Shown here: positions 17,014-28,506 of the stretch, piece by piece | Position numbering within the stretch: position 1 is the first letter of the stretch | How the letters are laid out: every line of letters starts with the position of its first letter | NCBI GenBank assembly: GCA_018830485.1 | Contig: JAHJRQ010000023.1 | Coordinates: forward strand, 38,960 to 102,959 | DNA from: Pseudomonadota bacterium | GTDB lineage: Bacteria > Desulfobacterota > Desulfobulbia > Desulfobulbales > Desulfurivibrionaceae | Reading direction: 5' to 3' | Length of the DNA stretch: 64,000 nt | Program-made: the position numbers and the translations under genes | Notes under the pieces: model-generated | The model's input: only the letters and a program-made list of their open reading frames with translations | Told to the model about the DNA's origin: nothing | Database searches by the model: none

Positions 17014-17313
17014 GATAAAATAATCTTTATGTTATTTGTGTTAATCACTTATATAACTTATACATTATATAATCAGACTAAAAAAATAATAGCAAGGTTA
17101 TTTTTGTTCGTTAAGGCAGCGGGATTGAACCGTGGAGCATCTTCTGCAAAGAATCTGGAGATAAATTTCTCTTTATCTGGTTCCAGACTGTTTTTGCGGG
17201 TATCCCACTGGGCACAAAAAAAGGGAGGGAGTCAATCGACTCCCTCCCTTTTTTAAATCAACACGGCAACAGCCTGAAACGGGAACGATCCCCGTAGCCT
17301 AGCCGCCCGACTC
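17014..17313. other. AT-rich intergenic region between the XRE/Fic pair and glnA
   Basis: This 300-bp stretch has no credible gene. Its first 90 bp is far more AT-rich than its surroundings and should hold the promoter for the minus-strand XRE/Fic pair: on that strand TATAAT appears about 50 bp before the ATG. Two TTATATAA sites (17049-17056 and 17065-17072), 16 bp apart, could be operators. The right part holds a bidirectional terminator. Confidence 0.5.
17214..17254. terminator. Bidirectional terminator downstream of glnA
   Basis: A 13-bp stem AAGGGAGGGAGTC/GACTCCCTCCCTT with loop AATC is flanked by an A-run on the left and a T-run on the right. It can therefore terminate in both directions. 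It serves the minus-strand glnA, whose stop is about 60 bp to the right. Confidence 0.85.
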
Positions 17314-19455
17314 TTACAGATTAAACAACAAATCGCTGTACGTCGGCACCGGCCAGAGATCATCCGGCAGGATGGCCTCCAGCGCGTCGATGTCTCCGCG
17401 CAGATCAACCATGGCGGGGAATACCTTGTCGCGGTATGCAGCGCCCTGTTTGGCGACATCGCTGATTCCCTGGGCCTTCGCGGTCTCATCTTCCAGCTTG
17501 GCCAGCTTCTTGCCTGCGGACTCCAGGTGTTTGCCAACCTGCTCCAGCAAACCCTTCTGCACGGAGCCGTACTTGCCGGCTGCGGCCAGGGATGCGCCGA
17601 GCTCGCCGACAAAGCGGATGGCCGCCGGGATGAACATGCGCTTGGTCATCTGGATGGAGGTGAGGGCCTCGATGTTGATGTGCTTGGCATACTGCTCGAC
17701 ATAGATGTCGTAGCGGGAGTGCAGCTCATCCTTGGAAAGCACGTTGTACTTGCCGAACAGCTTGATCGCCTTGGGGGAGATAAAGGCCTTGAGCGCGTCC
17801 ACGGTGTTGCGGGTGTTGGGTAGGCCGCGCTTCTCGGCTTCATTGGCCCACTCGGCGGAGTAGTTGTTGCCGTTGAAGATGATCCGGCCATGCTTGGTCA
17901 TGACTTCCTTGAGGATGGCAAGGATCTCCTTGTTCACGTCCTTGGCTTTTTCCAACCGGGTGGCGATCTCGTCCAGCGCCTCGGCGGCGATGGTGTTCAG
18001 CGCCACGTTGGGGCCGGCGATGGACTGGGAGGAGCCGACCATGCGGAATTCGAACTTGTTGCCGGTGAAGGCGAAAGGAGAAGTCCGGTTCCGGTCGGTG
18101 TTGTCCTTGGGCAGCTCGGGCAGGGAATCCACCCCGATCTTCAGGGTCTGGCAACCGCCTTTGCTGCAAACCTTCTCGCCTTTGGCCAATTTTTCCAGCA
18201 CGTCGGAAAGTTCCTGGCCCAGGAAGATGGAGATGATCGCAGGAGGGGCCTCGTTGGCGCCCAACCGATGGTCGTTGCCGGAGCTGCCGCAGGTGGCGCG
18301 CATGATGTCGGCGTGGGTGTCGACCGCCTTGATCAGAGCTGAGAGGAAGACGAGGAATTGGGCGTTGTCTTCCGGGGTCTGGCCTGGTTCGAGCAGGTTG
18401 ATGCCGTCGTCGGTGGAGAGCGACCAGTTGTTGTGCTTGCCGGAACCGTTCACCCCGGCGTAGGGCTTCTCGTGCAGCAGGCAGACCATGCCGTGGCGCA
18501 GGGCCACCTTCTGCATGGTCTCCATCACCAGTTGGTTGTGGTCCGTGGCAATATTGGTGGTGGTGAAAACCGGAGCCATTTCAAACTGGGCCGGAGCAAC
18601 CTCGTTGTGCTTGGTCTTGGAGGTTATGCCCATTTTCCACAGCTCGATGTCCAGATCCTTCATGTAGGAGGAGACCCGGTCCTTGATGGCGCCGAAGTAC
18701 TGGTCTTCCAGTTCCTGGCCCTTGGGGGCGGGTGCGCCGAACAGGCTGCGGCCGCAGGTCATCAGGTCGAGGCGCTGCAGGTAGTACTCTTTTTCCACCA
18801 GGAAGTATTCCTGCTCCGCGCCTACGGTGGACCCGACGGTCTTGGAGGTGGTGTTGCCCATGGCCCGGAGTACGCGCAGGGCCTGTTTGGCCACCACGTT
18901 CATCGAGCGGAGCAGAGGGGTCTTCTTGTCCAGGGCTTCGCCCTTGTAAGAGCAGAAGGCGGTGGGGATGCAGAGGGTCACGTCGCCGGATTCGTCTTCC
19001 TTGAGGAAGGCGGGGGAGGTGCAGTCCCAGGCGGTGTAGCCGCGGGCCTCGAAGGTGACGCGCAACCCGCCGCTGGGGAAGGAGGACGCGTCCGGCTCGC
19101 CCTGGATCAACTGCTTGCCGGAGAACTCCATGATCACCCCGCCGTCGTCGGTGGGGGAGATGAAAGAGTCGTGCTTTTCCGCGGTTGCGCCGGTGAGGGG
19201 CTGGAACCAGTGGGTGTAATGGCTGGCGCCTTTTTCAATGGCCCAGTCCTTCATGGCGTTTGCCACCACGGAAGCAACGTCCGGCGGCAGGGCCGAGCCG
19301 GTGCTGATGGTTTTCTGCAGCGCCTTGTAGGTTTCCTTGGGGAGCCGCTCTTTCATGGTTTTGTTGTTGAAGACATTGGCGCCGAACAGCTCGGGCACGG
19401 TCATCATGGTATGGTCGTAGTCGGTGCCACAACCGCAGTTGCAATTGTCACTCAT
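17314..19455 (-). CDS. glnA: Glutamine synthetase, type III
   Basis: A 713-aa GSIII-type enzyme (ATP + glutamate + ammonium to glutamine). The start is the ATG at 19455 ([10 protein letters not shown]) behind AAGGAGAA; the track start 32 codons earlier crosses a hairpin. The N-terminal GSIII domain (VFGANVFN-like [11 protein letters not shown]) precedes the catalytic barrel, with EQEYFLV, NKHNNWS-like [24 protein letters not shown] and [21 protein letters not shown]. Length is typical of GSIII (about 700-730 aa), far longer than GSI. GSIII is not known to be adenylylated, so glnD next door probably acts through PII instead. The N-terminal Cys/His cluster (CNCGCG, DYDH) is unusual. Confidence 0.96.
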   Translation of the reverse strand: MSDNCNCGCGTDYDHTMMTVPELFGANVFNNKTMKERLPKETYKALQKTISTGSALPPDVASVVANAMKDWAIEKGASHYTHWFQPLTGATAEKHDSFISPTDDGGVIMEFSGKQLIQGEPDASSFPSGGLRVTFEARGYTAWDCTSPAFLKEDESGDVTLCIPTAFCSYKGEALDKKTPLLRSMNVVAKQALRVLRAMGNTTSKTVGSTVGAEQEYFLVEKEYYLQRLDLMTCGRSLFGAPAPKGQELEDQYFGAIKDRVSSYMKDLDIELWKMGITSKTKHNEVAPAQFEMAPVFTTTNIATDHNQLVMETMQKVALRHGMVCLLHEKPYAGVNGSGKHNNWSLSTDDGINLLEPGQTPEDNAQFLVFLSALIKAVDTHADIMRATCGSSGNDHRLGANEAPPAIISIFLGQELSDVLEKLAKGEKVCSKGGCQTLKIGVDSLPELPKDNTDRNRTSPFAFTGNKFEFRMVGSSQSIAGPNVALNTIAAEALDEIATRLEKAKDVNKEILAILKEVMTKHGRIIFNGNNYSAEWANEAEKRGLPNTRNTVDALKAFISPKAIKLFGKYNVLSKDELHSRYDIYVEQYAKHINIEALTSIQMTKRMFIPAAIRFVGELGASLAAAGKYGSVQKGLLEQVGKHLESAGKKLAKLEDETAKAQGISDVAKQGAAYRDKVFPAMVDLRGDIDALEAILPDDLWPVPTYSDLLFNL

Positions 19456-19542
19456 TGTGCTTCTCCTTATTTTTTTTGGTGCTGAAGGGTAAGGTTGAAA
19501 AGCTCCCACGCCCGAAGCAAAAGGGGATGGGCATTCGTTAAA

Positions 19543-19562
19543 GCCAACCACTGGCGGTTGGC
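19543..19562 (-). other. Hairpin between glnD and glnA
   Basis: GCCAACC (19543-19549) pairs with GGTTGGC (19556-19562) around a 6-nt loop in the 121-bp gap. Transcribed on the minus strand it is followed by only TTTAA, so it is a weak terminator or a processing/stabilising hairpin. Confidence 0.4.
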
Positions 19563-19576
19563 GATGTTCCCGTGGT

Positions 19577-22135
19577 CTACCATTGCACTCTTGCCCCTGT
19601 TCCGGCCTCGTTTCCCGCGATATGGAGAAGGGCTTTTGTTATCTCTTCCTGGAAGGAGGGGCTGTTGATCTTGGTGGCAAAGGAGTCCATGGTGTAGAAG
19701 ACGTCCACCACCTGATCGCCATCCGAGCTGATTCTGGCCCGGTGGATGTTCAGTTCAAAATCGGCCAGGGTGCGGGTGATGTCGTAGAGCAGGCCAGGCC
19801 TATCGTTGGCGAAAACCTCAATGATCGTAAATTGTTCCGAGGCCATATTGTCTATAACAACCCGTGGTGCGGCCTGCACGTTTTTTTGGCCGGTGCCGCG
19901 GAAGGCGGCGCGGAATTTATCCACCAGCCGGTGGCTCAGCCCCAGCCGGTTTTTCAGGGCCAGGTTGAGGTCCTCGCCCAGCGCTTGCCAGTTTTGCTCC
20001 GCGTAAGTCTGCGCCGCTGCGGGGCGGACATTGAGCACATCCACGGCGGTGCCGTCTTCCCAGGTGAAAATCTGGGCGCTCACCACGTTGAGGCCGTGCA
20101 GGGCCAGGGTGCCGCAGATCTTGGCCAGCAGGCCGGTGGAGTCGTGGGCCATGATCAGAACCGACCAGAACAGACCGTGGTCTGCTGATTCGGTGATGGC
20201 CTTTTTTTCGTTTTTCAGCCCGGCGCGCAGGCGGAGATGGTGGGCCACCTCCGCCGGCGGGAAGCTCAGCAGGTATTCCTCGGGCAGAATTTTGTAATCG
20301 ACCGGAGTCGCCTTGCTCATCAGCGTCCGCACCTGGGCGAGCATCCAGTCCGCGCCCTGGCTTTTGTCTGGGAGCAGGGTATCTTTTCGCTCAAGCAAAT
20401 GGGCGATTTTGAGGGAAATCTCTAAAAGAAGGGCAGACTTCCATTCGGTCCAGGCCGTGGGGCCGGTGGCTTTGGCGTCGGCGATGGAGAGCAGGTAGAG
20501 CATGGTCAGCCGTTCCTGGCTCTGAATCTGTTCGGCGCATTGCCGGATAAAGGCGTCGTCCTCAAGGTCGCGGCGCAGGGCGGTCACGGTGAGGAAGAGG
20601 TGTTTTTCCACAAGAAAGCTGAGGCAGGCAGCCTCCGCCTCGGTCAGACCCAACCGTTTGGCAATGCCTGTCACAAGCACGCTGCCGCGCTGGGCGTGGT
20701 CTTCGTGGTGTCCCTTGCCGATATCATGCAGGAGCGCGGCCAGCGCCAGGACATGGGGGGATTCGACGCCTGCGAAAGGGGTTTTGCTGAGAGAAAGCTT
20801 CTTCAGCTCCGCCACGGTTTGCAGGAGGTGGTGGTCAACCGTGAAAACATGGTAGACATCGTGCTGCGCCAGGGCCTGAATCTGCGCGAATTCCGGGATG
20901 TAGGCGGTGAGCAGCCCGGTGTCCAGCATGACCGACAGGACGGCGAGTACGTCTTTTGCGTTTTCCAGGACATCGAAAAAGGGTTTGGCCATGCGCTTTG
21001 AATGGCGAATCTTGTCGTCCACCAGGTGCAGATTGGCGGTGACGATCTTCCTGCTGCGATGATGGATTTCAAGGCCCGTCTTTCCGGCATGGGCAAAGAG
21101 GCGCATCAGCAGATAGGGGCGTTTTTCGATGAGCGCCTGGTCGGTGAGGTGGAGGCGGTCCTGGCGCACCGTGATTCCTGGCTCGATGGTCTGTTCGACC
21201 GGGTTGGCGCGCGGCGCGCCCAGGGTTTCGTCGACATGTTCGAAAAACAGGTCGGTGGTGGTGGCGACGGTTTGCAGATGCCGGTAGAGATCCTGCATGA
21301 AGCGTTCGACTCCCAGGGCGCCCCGGGTGTCGGAATATTTGAAGGCCCTGGCCATCTCCTCCTGATACTCGAAAAACACCTGGTCGTTTTTCCGGCCGCT
21401 GAGGTAGTGGAGCCGGTTGCGGATCTTGATCAGAAAATCCCAGGCCTGACTAAAGGCTTCTTTTTCCTGGAGCGAGATCAGGCCGGCCTCTTCGATGGCC
21501 TGCAGCTCCCGCAGGTTGAACAGGGCGTGGCTCACCCAGAGCATGGCCTGGATATCGCGGAAGCCGCCTCGGCTTTTCTTGATATGCGGTTCCAGTTGGT
21601 AGCTGTGCATGCCATAGCGCTGATGGCGGTTGTTGCGGTGCTGCATCATGTTCTGCAAGAATTCCCGTCGGTGCCCTGCGATTAATTCCTGGTGAAAGGC
21701 CTGCTGCATTGCAGTGCAAAGCGGCTGCGAGCCCGCCAGGAAGCGTGCGTCCAGCATCGCCACCTGAAAAAGGAAGTCCTGCCTGGCGTCAACCAGGCAG
21801 GCATCCAAGGTTCTCACTCCGTGTCCCACCTCAAGGCCCGCATCCCAGAGGGGATAGAACAGGGCCTCGGTGACCACCCCGAGACGGTCTTCGCTCCCCG
21901 GTGCATGGAGCAGGAGAAGGTCGATGTCCGAATAGGGAAACAGCTCTCCCCTGCCGTAGCCGCCGAGGGCCACGAGACTCATGCCCTCTGCCGCCTCGGG
22001 GCAGTTGCTGAAGAGGCCGACAAGGTAGTCGTCGATGAGCTGCGAGTGTCTGCGGAGCAGGGGACGGCCGCTCAACCCCTGGCGCCAGAGATACTCCAGG
22101 GCGTCACGCTTTGCCCGCAGCTCAACATCCACCAC
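19577..22135 (-). CDS. glnD: [Protein-PII] uridylyltransferase / uridylyl-removing enzyme
   Basis: An 852-aa nitrogen sensor that adds or removes UMP on PII according to glutamine level. The nucleotidyltransferase domain (about 40-190) has [19 protein letters not shown]. The HD domain has [21 protein letters not shown] (about residues 475-495). Two C-terminal ACT domains (about 690-770 and 790-850, the last with [18 protein letters not shown]) bind glutamine. The start is GTG; only 1 bp separates it from the glnB stop. All catalytic motifs look intact. Confidence 0.96.
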   Translation of the reverse strand: MVDVELRAKRDALEYLWRQGLSGRPLLRRHSQLIDDYLVGLFSNCPEAAEGMSLVALGGYGRGELFPYSDIDLLLLHAPGSEDRLGVVTEALFYPLWDAGLEVGHGVRTLDACLVDARQDFLFQVAMLDARFLAGSQPLCTAMQQAFHQELIAGHRREFLQNMMQHRNNRHQRYGMHSYQLEPHIKKSRGGFRDIQAMLWVSHALFNLRELQAIEEAGLISLQEKEAFSQAWDFLIKIRNRLHYLSGRKNDQVFFEYQEEMARAFKYSDTRGALGVERFMQDLYRHLQTVATTTDLFFEHVDETLGAPRANPVEQTIEPGITVRQDRLHLTDQALIEKRPYLLMRLFAHAGKTGLEIHHRSRKIVTANLHLVDDKIRHSKRMAKPFFDVLENAKDVLAVLSVMLDTGLLTAYIPEFAQIQALAQHDVYHVFTVDHHLLQTVAELKKLSLSKTPFAGVESPHVLALAALLHDIGKGHHEDHAQRGSVLVTGIAKRLGLTEAEAACLSFLVEKHLFLTVTALRRDLEDDAFIRQCAEQIQSQERLTMLYLLSIADAKATGPTAWTEWKSALLLEISLKIAHLLERKDTLLPDKSQGADWMLAQVRTLMSKATPVDYKILPEEYLLSFPPAEVAHHLRLRAGLKNEKKAITESADHGLFWSVLIMAHDSTGLLAKICGTLALHGLNVVSAQIFTWEDGTAVDVLNVRPAAAQTYAEQNWQALGEDLNLALKNRLGLSHRLVDKFRAAFRGTGQKNVQAAPRVVIDNMASEQFTIIEVFANDRPGLLYDITRTLADFELNIHRARISSDGDQVVDVFYTMDSFATKINSPSFQEEITKALLHIAGNEAGTGARVQW

Positions 22136-22136
22136 C

Positions 22137-23773
<1,637 letters not shown>

Positions 23774-23845
23774 TTCCTCTTTCAGTACATGGTTTGGCTG
23801 TGATTCTGTGTCATCGGCAGCTATGCATGCCGCGGAAGAATAAAT

Positions 23846-23860
23846 GCAAGTGTCGTGCCA
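23846..23860 (-). promoter_or_regulatory. Sigma-54 (-24/-12) promoter of amt-glnB
   Basis: On the minus strand the sequence reads TGGCACGACACTTGC, a near-perfect match to TGGCACG-N4-TTGC with GG and GC exactly 10 bp apart. It lies 73 bp upstream of the amt start, as expected for NtrC-activated nitrogen genes. Confidence 0.88.
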
Positions 23861-24001
23861 GAAGGGTTGTTTGTCGTAACATGCTGATTTTATGGTGTTG
23901 TGGTGTTTTTACCGACTGGTGGTGAAGGCTGGATGGTAACAAAAAAGTGAAAAATTTATAAATTAAACACAAATTTGTTCTTTTTTGGCGACGGAGGCGG
24001 G

Positions 24002-24901
24002 TCAGGAGAGGTGGTACTGGTTGAAGATAATTGATTCGATGGGGGCCTCGGGCCACTGTTTCTGGAGCCAGGCGCGCAGCTCCTTGTTCATCTCGCCCCG
24101 GGCCAGGGAATACCTGCGCAAATCCTCAAGGGGCTTGTTCTGGAAGAATTGGTAGATGATGTCGCGGACAAAGATTTTTTTGTCCGCTGGGGGATCTTCC
24201 TGTTCCGCGAAGGAGGCGATCAGGGTGATGTCCACGAGGACAAAGGTCACCGGCTGGTCGCTGTCCGGGTTGTTCACCGGAATAATGAAGGCAGGGAAGG
24301 GCCATTTTTTTCGGACCTTCCCCGGGTGGAGCTGGCCGGCCTGGTTTCCTGTTTGAGGTGGTGTTCCGACTGCCCCCCCGTCAGTGATGGGCATCCCGGT
24401 TCCCGAGCGTTGCCCCGGAACGGAGGGGCTCGGGAGAAGCGGGGGGCTCGGCCTGAGCATGACCCCTGCAACAAAAAAGAGGGCAACAAGAGCGAAAGGG
24501 AGGGCGTACAGTGGGATACGGACAAAAATGGGAAACGATTGCAGGCGTGTGAACTGCGCTTGGGCGACTTTTTGGGCAGCGAGCAGCAGGGGGGGGAGTG
24601 CGTCAAGGCCGGGGAGGATTTTTTTCGGTTCGGCGTCTGGAGCGCCACTCTGGTCCGGAGTGGCGGAAAGGGATTTTTCCAGGGAGGAGTCTAGGTCTTT
24701 GGCGCCAACTCCACCGGTTGCGGTGGGTTCGTTTTCCTCAAGAAAGAAATCCTCCCCCTCTTTCTCTTCGGAGAAAAAAGCATCATCCTCGGCTTGAAAG
24801 GCGGATTCCCAATCCTCTCCCCAGTTTGTTTCATCGTGGTCGGCAGGGGTCTCCGTGCTGGCGAACTGGTCAACGGACTGGGGAAGACGTTCGTCAGCCA
24901 T
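24002..24901 (-). CDS. Second FliL-like single-pass membrane protein
   Basis: A 299-aa protein starting 8 bp after cheY. Residues 1-115 are a very acidic, Ser/Glu-rich cytoplasmic stretch. One transmembrane helix follows at about 128-150 (IPLYALPFALVALFFVAGVML), then a Pro/Gly-rich linker. The C-terminal 95 residues (PVTFVLVDITLIASF ... KIFVRDIIYQFFQNKPLEDL) resemble the periplasmic FliL domain in length and order: a hydrophobic strand, a short helix with RDIIYQFF, then an ending like 'IESIIFNQYHLS' in place of 'KNIYFTEFVVQ'. The call is by eye, without alignment. It may modulate the stator or signal with CheY. Confidence 0.55.
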   Translation of the reverse strand: MADERLPQSVDQFASTETPADHDETNWGEDWESAFQAEDDAFFSEEKEGEDFFLEENEPTATGGVGAKDLDSSLEKSLSATPDQSGAPDAEPKKILPGLDALPPLLLAAQKVAQAQFTRLQSFPIFVRIPLYALPFALVALFFVAGVMLRPSPPLLPSPSVPGQRSGTGMPITDGGAVGTPPQTGNQAGQLHPGKVRKKWPFPAFIIPVNNPDSDQPVTFVLVDITLIASFAEQEDPPADKKIFVRDIIYQFFQNKPLEDLRRYSLARGEMNKELRAWLQKQWPEAPIESIIFNQYHLS

Positions 24902-24909
24902 GTTGTAGG

Positions 24910-25287
24910 TCAGAATATCTTGTTGAGTTTTTCGGAAAGGGTTTCAGCGGTGAAAGGTTTCACGATGTACTGGCTGACCTTGGCCTTGACCGCCAGAATA
25001 ATATTGTCTTGCTGCGCTTCCGCCGTCACCATGATGAAGGGGGTATTGACCATGCTGGCATCGGCGCGTACCGCTTTCAGCAGATCCAGTCCGGTCATCT
25101 TGGGCATGTTCCAGTCGGAGATGATCAATCCTATTTTTTCCGATTTCAGGACGTTCAGGGCAGTGGTGCCGTCGTCCGCTTCGATGATGTTTTTGAAGCC
25201 GAGCTGGGTGAGAATGTTTTTGACTATGCGTCGCATGGTGGCAAAATCGTCAACCACGAGAATTTTCATATTCGGATCAGCAGCCAT
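24910..25287 (-). CDS. cheY: Chemotaxis response regulator CheY
   Basis: A 125-aa stand-alone receiver domain. The acidic pocket is Asp13-Asp14 (VVDD), the phosphoacceptor is Asp58 ([11 protein letters not shown]), followed by the conserved Thr (VTAEA) and Lys (VKPF). The sequence [27 protein letters not shown] is very close to classical CheY, so it should bind the flagellar switch protein FliM. It lies 200 bp downstream of fliA and directly precedes the FliL-like gene. GGGAGGAAAT precedes the ATG. Confidence 0.94.
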   Translation of the reverse strand: MAADPNMKILVVDDFATMRRIVKNILTQLGFKNIIEADDGTTALNVLKSEKIGLIISDWNMPKMTGLDLLKAVRADASMVNTPFIMVTAEAQQDNIILAVKAKVSQYIVKPFTAETLSEKLNKIF

Positions 25288-25488
25288 ATTTCCTCCCTAA
25301 CATCTGTATAGTGCGAGCGGCCTGGGGGCATGTTCGCAGTGGCAATAAAAAAATCACAGTGAATTTAGTGTAACTGTAACAATTGATTTTGGAAATAAAA
25401 AAAGAGGGTTATGGGGAGGCGCGCCATATTTCAGGATGATTCCTTCGCGCTGCGACCGGCGGAAAGAGAACTTTCATTCAGGCGCGGC

Positions 25489-26271
25489 TCAACTCGCCAG
25501 GCTTTTTTTGAGTTTGGCGCGGAGGCGGAACATCGCCTTGCTGTGCATCTGGGAGATGCGTGATTCCGTATAGCCCAGCACCTCGCCGATTTCCTTCATG
25601 GTCAGTTCTTCCTGGTAATAGAGGGAGACGGTCAGCTTTTCCTTTTCCGGCAGATCGGCGATGGCGCTGGCCAGGAGCTCCCTGATCTGGGTCAGGTTGA
25701 GAGAGGTGAAAGGATCGCGGTCATCCATGGCAAAGGTTTCGGCCAGGGTAGGCTCGCTGGTATCCATGGATTTTTGCCGGAGAAACTCGATATCCATGAA
25801 GGAGACGGATTTGGTTTCATCGAGCAGCTTGTAGAAATCGTCAAGGGCAAGGCCCATGGTTTTGGCTACTTCCTCGTCCGTGGCAGGTCTGCCCATCTGT
25901 TTTTCGATGTCGGCGTAGGCTTTTTCCAGGTCCGTGGTTTTCCGCCGGACCGAGCGCGGAACCCAGTCCAAGGCGCGAAGTTCGTCCAGCATCGCCCCCT
26001 TGACACGGAATTCGGCATAGGTTTTGAACTGGACGTTTTTGGAGACATCAAATTTATTGATGGCGTCGATGAGGCCGATGATCCCGCAACTGATGAGATC
26101 ATCGAGGGAGACCTGCGCGGGAAGGCGAGCCGCCAGACGTGCCGCTATATACTTGATCAGCGGGGTGTAGGTCAGGATCAGCTCATTGCGCTTTTCGGCG
26201 CTGAGCGGTTCCGCCTGGCTGAAAAAGGTATTTGTATAGTCCTTGAACTTGGGTGACGGCTGTTTGCTCAT
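25489..26271 (-). CDS. fliA: Flagellar sigma factor sigma-28 (FliA)
   Basis: A 260-aa RNA polymerase sigma factor for late flagellar and chemotaxis genes. Region 2 contains LIKYIAARLAARLPAQVSLDDLISCGIIGLIDAINKFD-type sequence (residues about 33-70). Region 3 follows at about 95-160. Region 4 has LPEKEKLTVSLYYQEELTMKEIGEVLGYTESRISQMHSKA with the HTH near the C-terminus. It is downstream of flhF-flhG, as in many polar flagellates. Confidence 0.95.
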   Translation of the reverse strand: MSKQPSPKFKDYTNTFFSQAEPLSAEKRNELILTYTPLIKYIAARLAARLPAQVSLDDLISCGIIGLIDAINKFDVSKNVQFKTYAEFRVKGAMLDELRALDWVPRSVRRKTTDLEKAYADIEKQMGRPATDEEVAKTMGLALDDFYKLLDETKSVSFMDIEFLRQKSMDTSEPTLAETFAMDDRDPFTSLNLTQIRELLASAIADLPEKEKLTVSLYYQEELTMKEIGEVLGYTESRISQMHSKAMFRLRAKLKKSLAS

Positions 26272-26328
26272 ACCGGATAGGCCCGCGGGGGCAAAGGGGA
26301 TTGATGGCCTGCAATATGAAAAAGTATA

Positions 26329-27219
26329 TTACAGATCAACGAGTCCCTGCCAGAAAAATTTTATGTTGCCATCGGCTTTCGTCTCGGGTTCTTCCTGGGC
26401 AATATCGGCGGCCAGCTTGCTGAACATCTTGCTGGAAGGGGCATCCGGAAAGATGTCCGATACCAGCCGCTGTTCGCGAACCGCAGTGGGCAGCTTGCTG
26501 TCATAGGGGATATACCCGAGATAATCCAGGGAAAGCGAGTCGAGAAAACGGTCGGCCACGATGCTCAGCTTGCGGAAAACGGACAGGGCCTCCTTTTCGG
26601 AGCGGGCGAGATTGACCAGGATGCGGAATTTTTTCACGTCATGCCGACTGGAAAGAACCTTGACCAACGCGTAGGCATCGGTCAGGGAGGTCGGTTCCGG
26701 GGTCAGGATGATGATGCGCTCCCGGGCGGCCAGATTGAAATAGATCACATTGTTGTTGATGCCCGCGGCCGTATCGATCAGCATGATATCTATTTTCTCG
26801 GCCAGGGCGGACATCTCCGCAAGGAAGTACAGCCGTTGCTGTTCGGTAAGATCCGCCAGTTCCATGATGCCGGAACTGGCCGGCAGAATGAGCAGGCCGG
26901 CCGGGCCTTGCACCAGAACTTCGGCCAGGGTTTTTTCACCCATGAACACGTGGTGGAGGTTGTAGCGCGGGGTCAGGCCGAGCAGGATGTCGACGTTGGC
27001 CAGATTGAGGTCCGCGTCAAGGATGAGCACCTTTTTTCCCGCTTTTGCCAGGTTATAGCCAAGATTTGTGACGATATTGGTTTTGCCGACCCCCCCCTTG
27101 CCGCTGGTCACGCAAACAACCCGCGGTTGGGCGTCGGTATTGCCGTAAGGCGCCGCCATTCTTTTCTTCCGGGTTTGCGACTGGGTCATAATTCTTTCCA
27201 AAGTTTCCGCCTGATTCAT
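26329..27219 (-). CDS. flhG: Flagellar number regulator FlhG (FleN/MinD-like ATPase)
   Basis: A 296-aa MinD/ParA-family ATPase that limits flagellar number with FlhF. The start is taken at the ATG 27219 (MNQAETLERIM) behind GGGGAA; the track's 27273 start lies inside flhF. The N-terminal DQAxxLR-like activation helix is present as NQAETLERIM. The deviant Walker A is SGKGGVGKTN, followed by LILDADLNLANVDILLG and the Walker B-like IMLIDTAAGINNNV. It follows flhF with a 19-bp gap. Confidence 0.94.
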   Translation of the reverse strand: MNQAETLERIMTQSQTRKKRMAAPYGNTDAQPRVVCVTSGKGGVGKTNIVTNLGYNLAKAGKKVLILDADLNLANVDILLGLTPRYNLHHVFMGEKTLAEVLVQGPAGLLILPASSGIMELADLTEQQRLYFLAEMSALAEKIDIMLIDTAAGINNNVIYFNLAARERIIILTPEPTSLTDAYALVKVLSSRHDVKKFRILVNLARSEKEALSVFRKLSIVADRFLDSLSLDYLGYIPYDSKLPTAVREQRLVSDIFPDAPSSKMFSKLAADIAQEEPETKADGNIKFFWQGLVDL

Positions 27220-27238
27220 GAGAGTTCCCCGTAAACGT

Positions 27239-28489
27239 TCATTGGGTCCACCTGCCCTGGGACTCGGTGGCAAGCTCGCCTGCCGCGGCCTGCCATCCCT
27301 GTCCGAACAGGGTCTGCAGGAATTCCCGGGAGGCTAGGAGGAAGTCCTCCGGAACCCTCTGGCCGGTGCACAGGCAGGAAATGGGCAGCGCCGCCCCGGC
27401 CAGCAGTTGGCAGAGGGAGGCATATGCCCTGGTTTCATCGAGCTTGGAGAGGATCAACCCCTTGACTTGCAACGGCTCATAGGTGGAAAGAATCTGTTGC
27501 AGGTCTTCTTTTTTGCTGGTGGCGCTGAGGACGAGGTAGGGCTCTATGCCGTTTTTCAGGGAAAACCATTCGGACAGCTCCCGGATGTGGTTCGGGTCAT
27601 AGGGGCTTTTTCCCGCGGTGTCGATGATGATCAGATCCTTATCCTGGTGGCGAACGAGGGCCGCCTGCAGATCCTTTTTGCGCAGGGCGATTTCGCATGG
27701 CAACCGCATGATCTTGGCATAGGTCCGCAATTGGTCCGTGGCGCCGATCCGGTAGCAGTCCATGGAGAGCAGCGCCACCCGCATTCCCTCGTGGATGCTG
27801 TACCAGGCGGCGATTTTCGCGGCGGTCGTGGTCTTGCCCACCCCGGTGGGGCCGATCAGGGCCACCACGGTGGGCGCCTTGCTGATCCCGATGCGCAGCG
27901 GGGTAATCTGCAATTGATCGATGATCTTGTCGCGCCATTTAGCAACCTGTTTCGGGTCCGGGCGGGCGGATTTTTGCGCGGCTTCCCCGGGGGCCCGAGA
28001 CGGACCGCGGTTTTCGAGCTCTTCCTTGGCGCAGTACTGGCGCCGCAGGAAATTGGCAAAGCGCAGCCTCAGGTCATTGGCTTCAAAATGGACCTGGGCG
28101 GTCTTGCCGTCCTTTTCCTTCGGCAGGGTGCGGGCGGAAAGCTCGGCGGAAAGTCTGCCGTCAAAATCGGGACGCGGCCTGGCCTGTTTTGCTGCGGCCG
28201 GGCGCGGAGCCTCCTGTGCCGGAGCCTTGCGCACCGAGTGATAGCCGTATCCCACCGTCTTCGGCCGCCGTTCTTCAGTGCCGGGTGATTCCGGAGGGGG
28301 CAGGGTGACTTCCGGCTCCGGGTCGTATTCCATGGCAGCCACCACCTCAATCCTCGGCCCCCCCCTGCTCGAAGCGCTTCTTCCGGGAAGGTTGCGGGTC
28401 GAAAGAATAATGGCATCCTCGCCAAGTTCCTCCTTGACCATGGCCATGGCGCTATGGGTGTCCGAGGCTTCAAAACGCTTGATTCGCAT
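27239..28489 (-). CDS. flhF: Flagellar biosynthesis GTPase FlhF
   Basis: A 416-aa SRP-like GTPase that sets flagellar position. The N-terminal B domain (MRIKRFEASDTHSAMAMV) and a variable basic linker (about 65-190) precede the NG domain. That domain shows GPTGVGKTTTAAKIAA (P-loop, about 216-231), LLSMDCYRIGATDQL and IDTAGKSPYDP. GAGGAG precedes the ATG. It lies between flhA and flhG in the standard flhA-flhF-flhG-fliA order. Confidence 0.96.
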   Translation of the reverse strand: MRIKRFEASDTHSAMAMVKEELGEDAIILSTRNLPGRSASSRGGPRIEVVAAMEYDPEPEVTLPPPESPGTEERRPKTVGYGYHSVRKAPAQEAPRPAAAKQARPRPDFDGRLSAELSARTLPKEKDGKTAQVHFEANDLRLRFANFLRRQYCAKEELENRGPSRAPGEAAQKSARPDPKQVAKWRDKIIDQLQITPLRIGISKAPTVVALIGPTGVGKTTTAAKIAAWYSIHEGMRVALLSMDCYRIGATDQLRTYAKIMRLPCEIALRKKDLQAALVRHQDKDLIIIDTAGKSPYDPNHIRELSEWFSLKNGIEPYLVLSATSKKEDLQQILSTYEPLQVKGLILSKLDETRAYASLCQLLAGAALPISCLCTGQRVPEDFLLASREFLQTLFGQGWQAAAGELATESQGRWTQ

Positions 28490-28506
28490 CGCTGCTCCTC
28501 ACTCCT

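Noticed and set aside
19456-19576. Sigma-54 promoter ahead of glnA
   Set aside because: The closest sequence (TGCCCATCCCCTTTTGC, minus) lacks the essential GG at -24.
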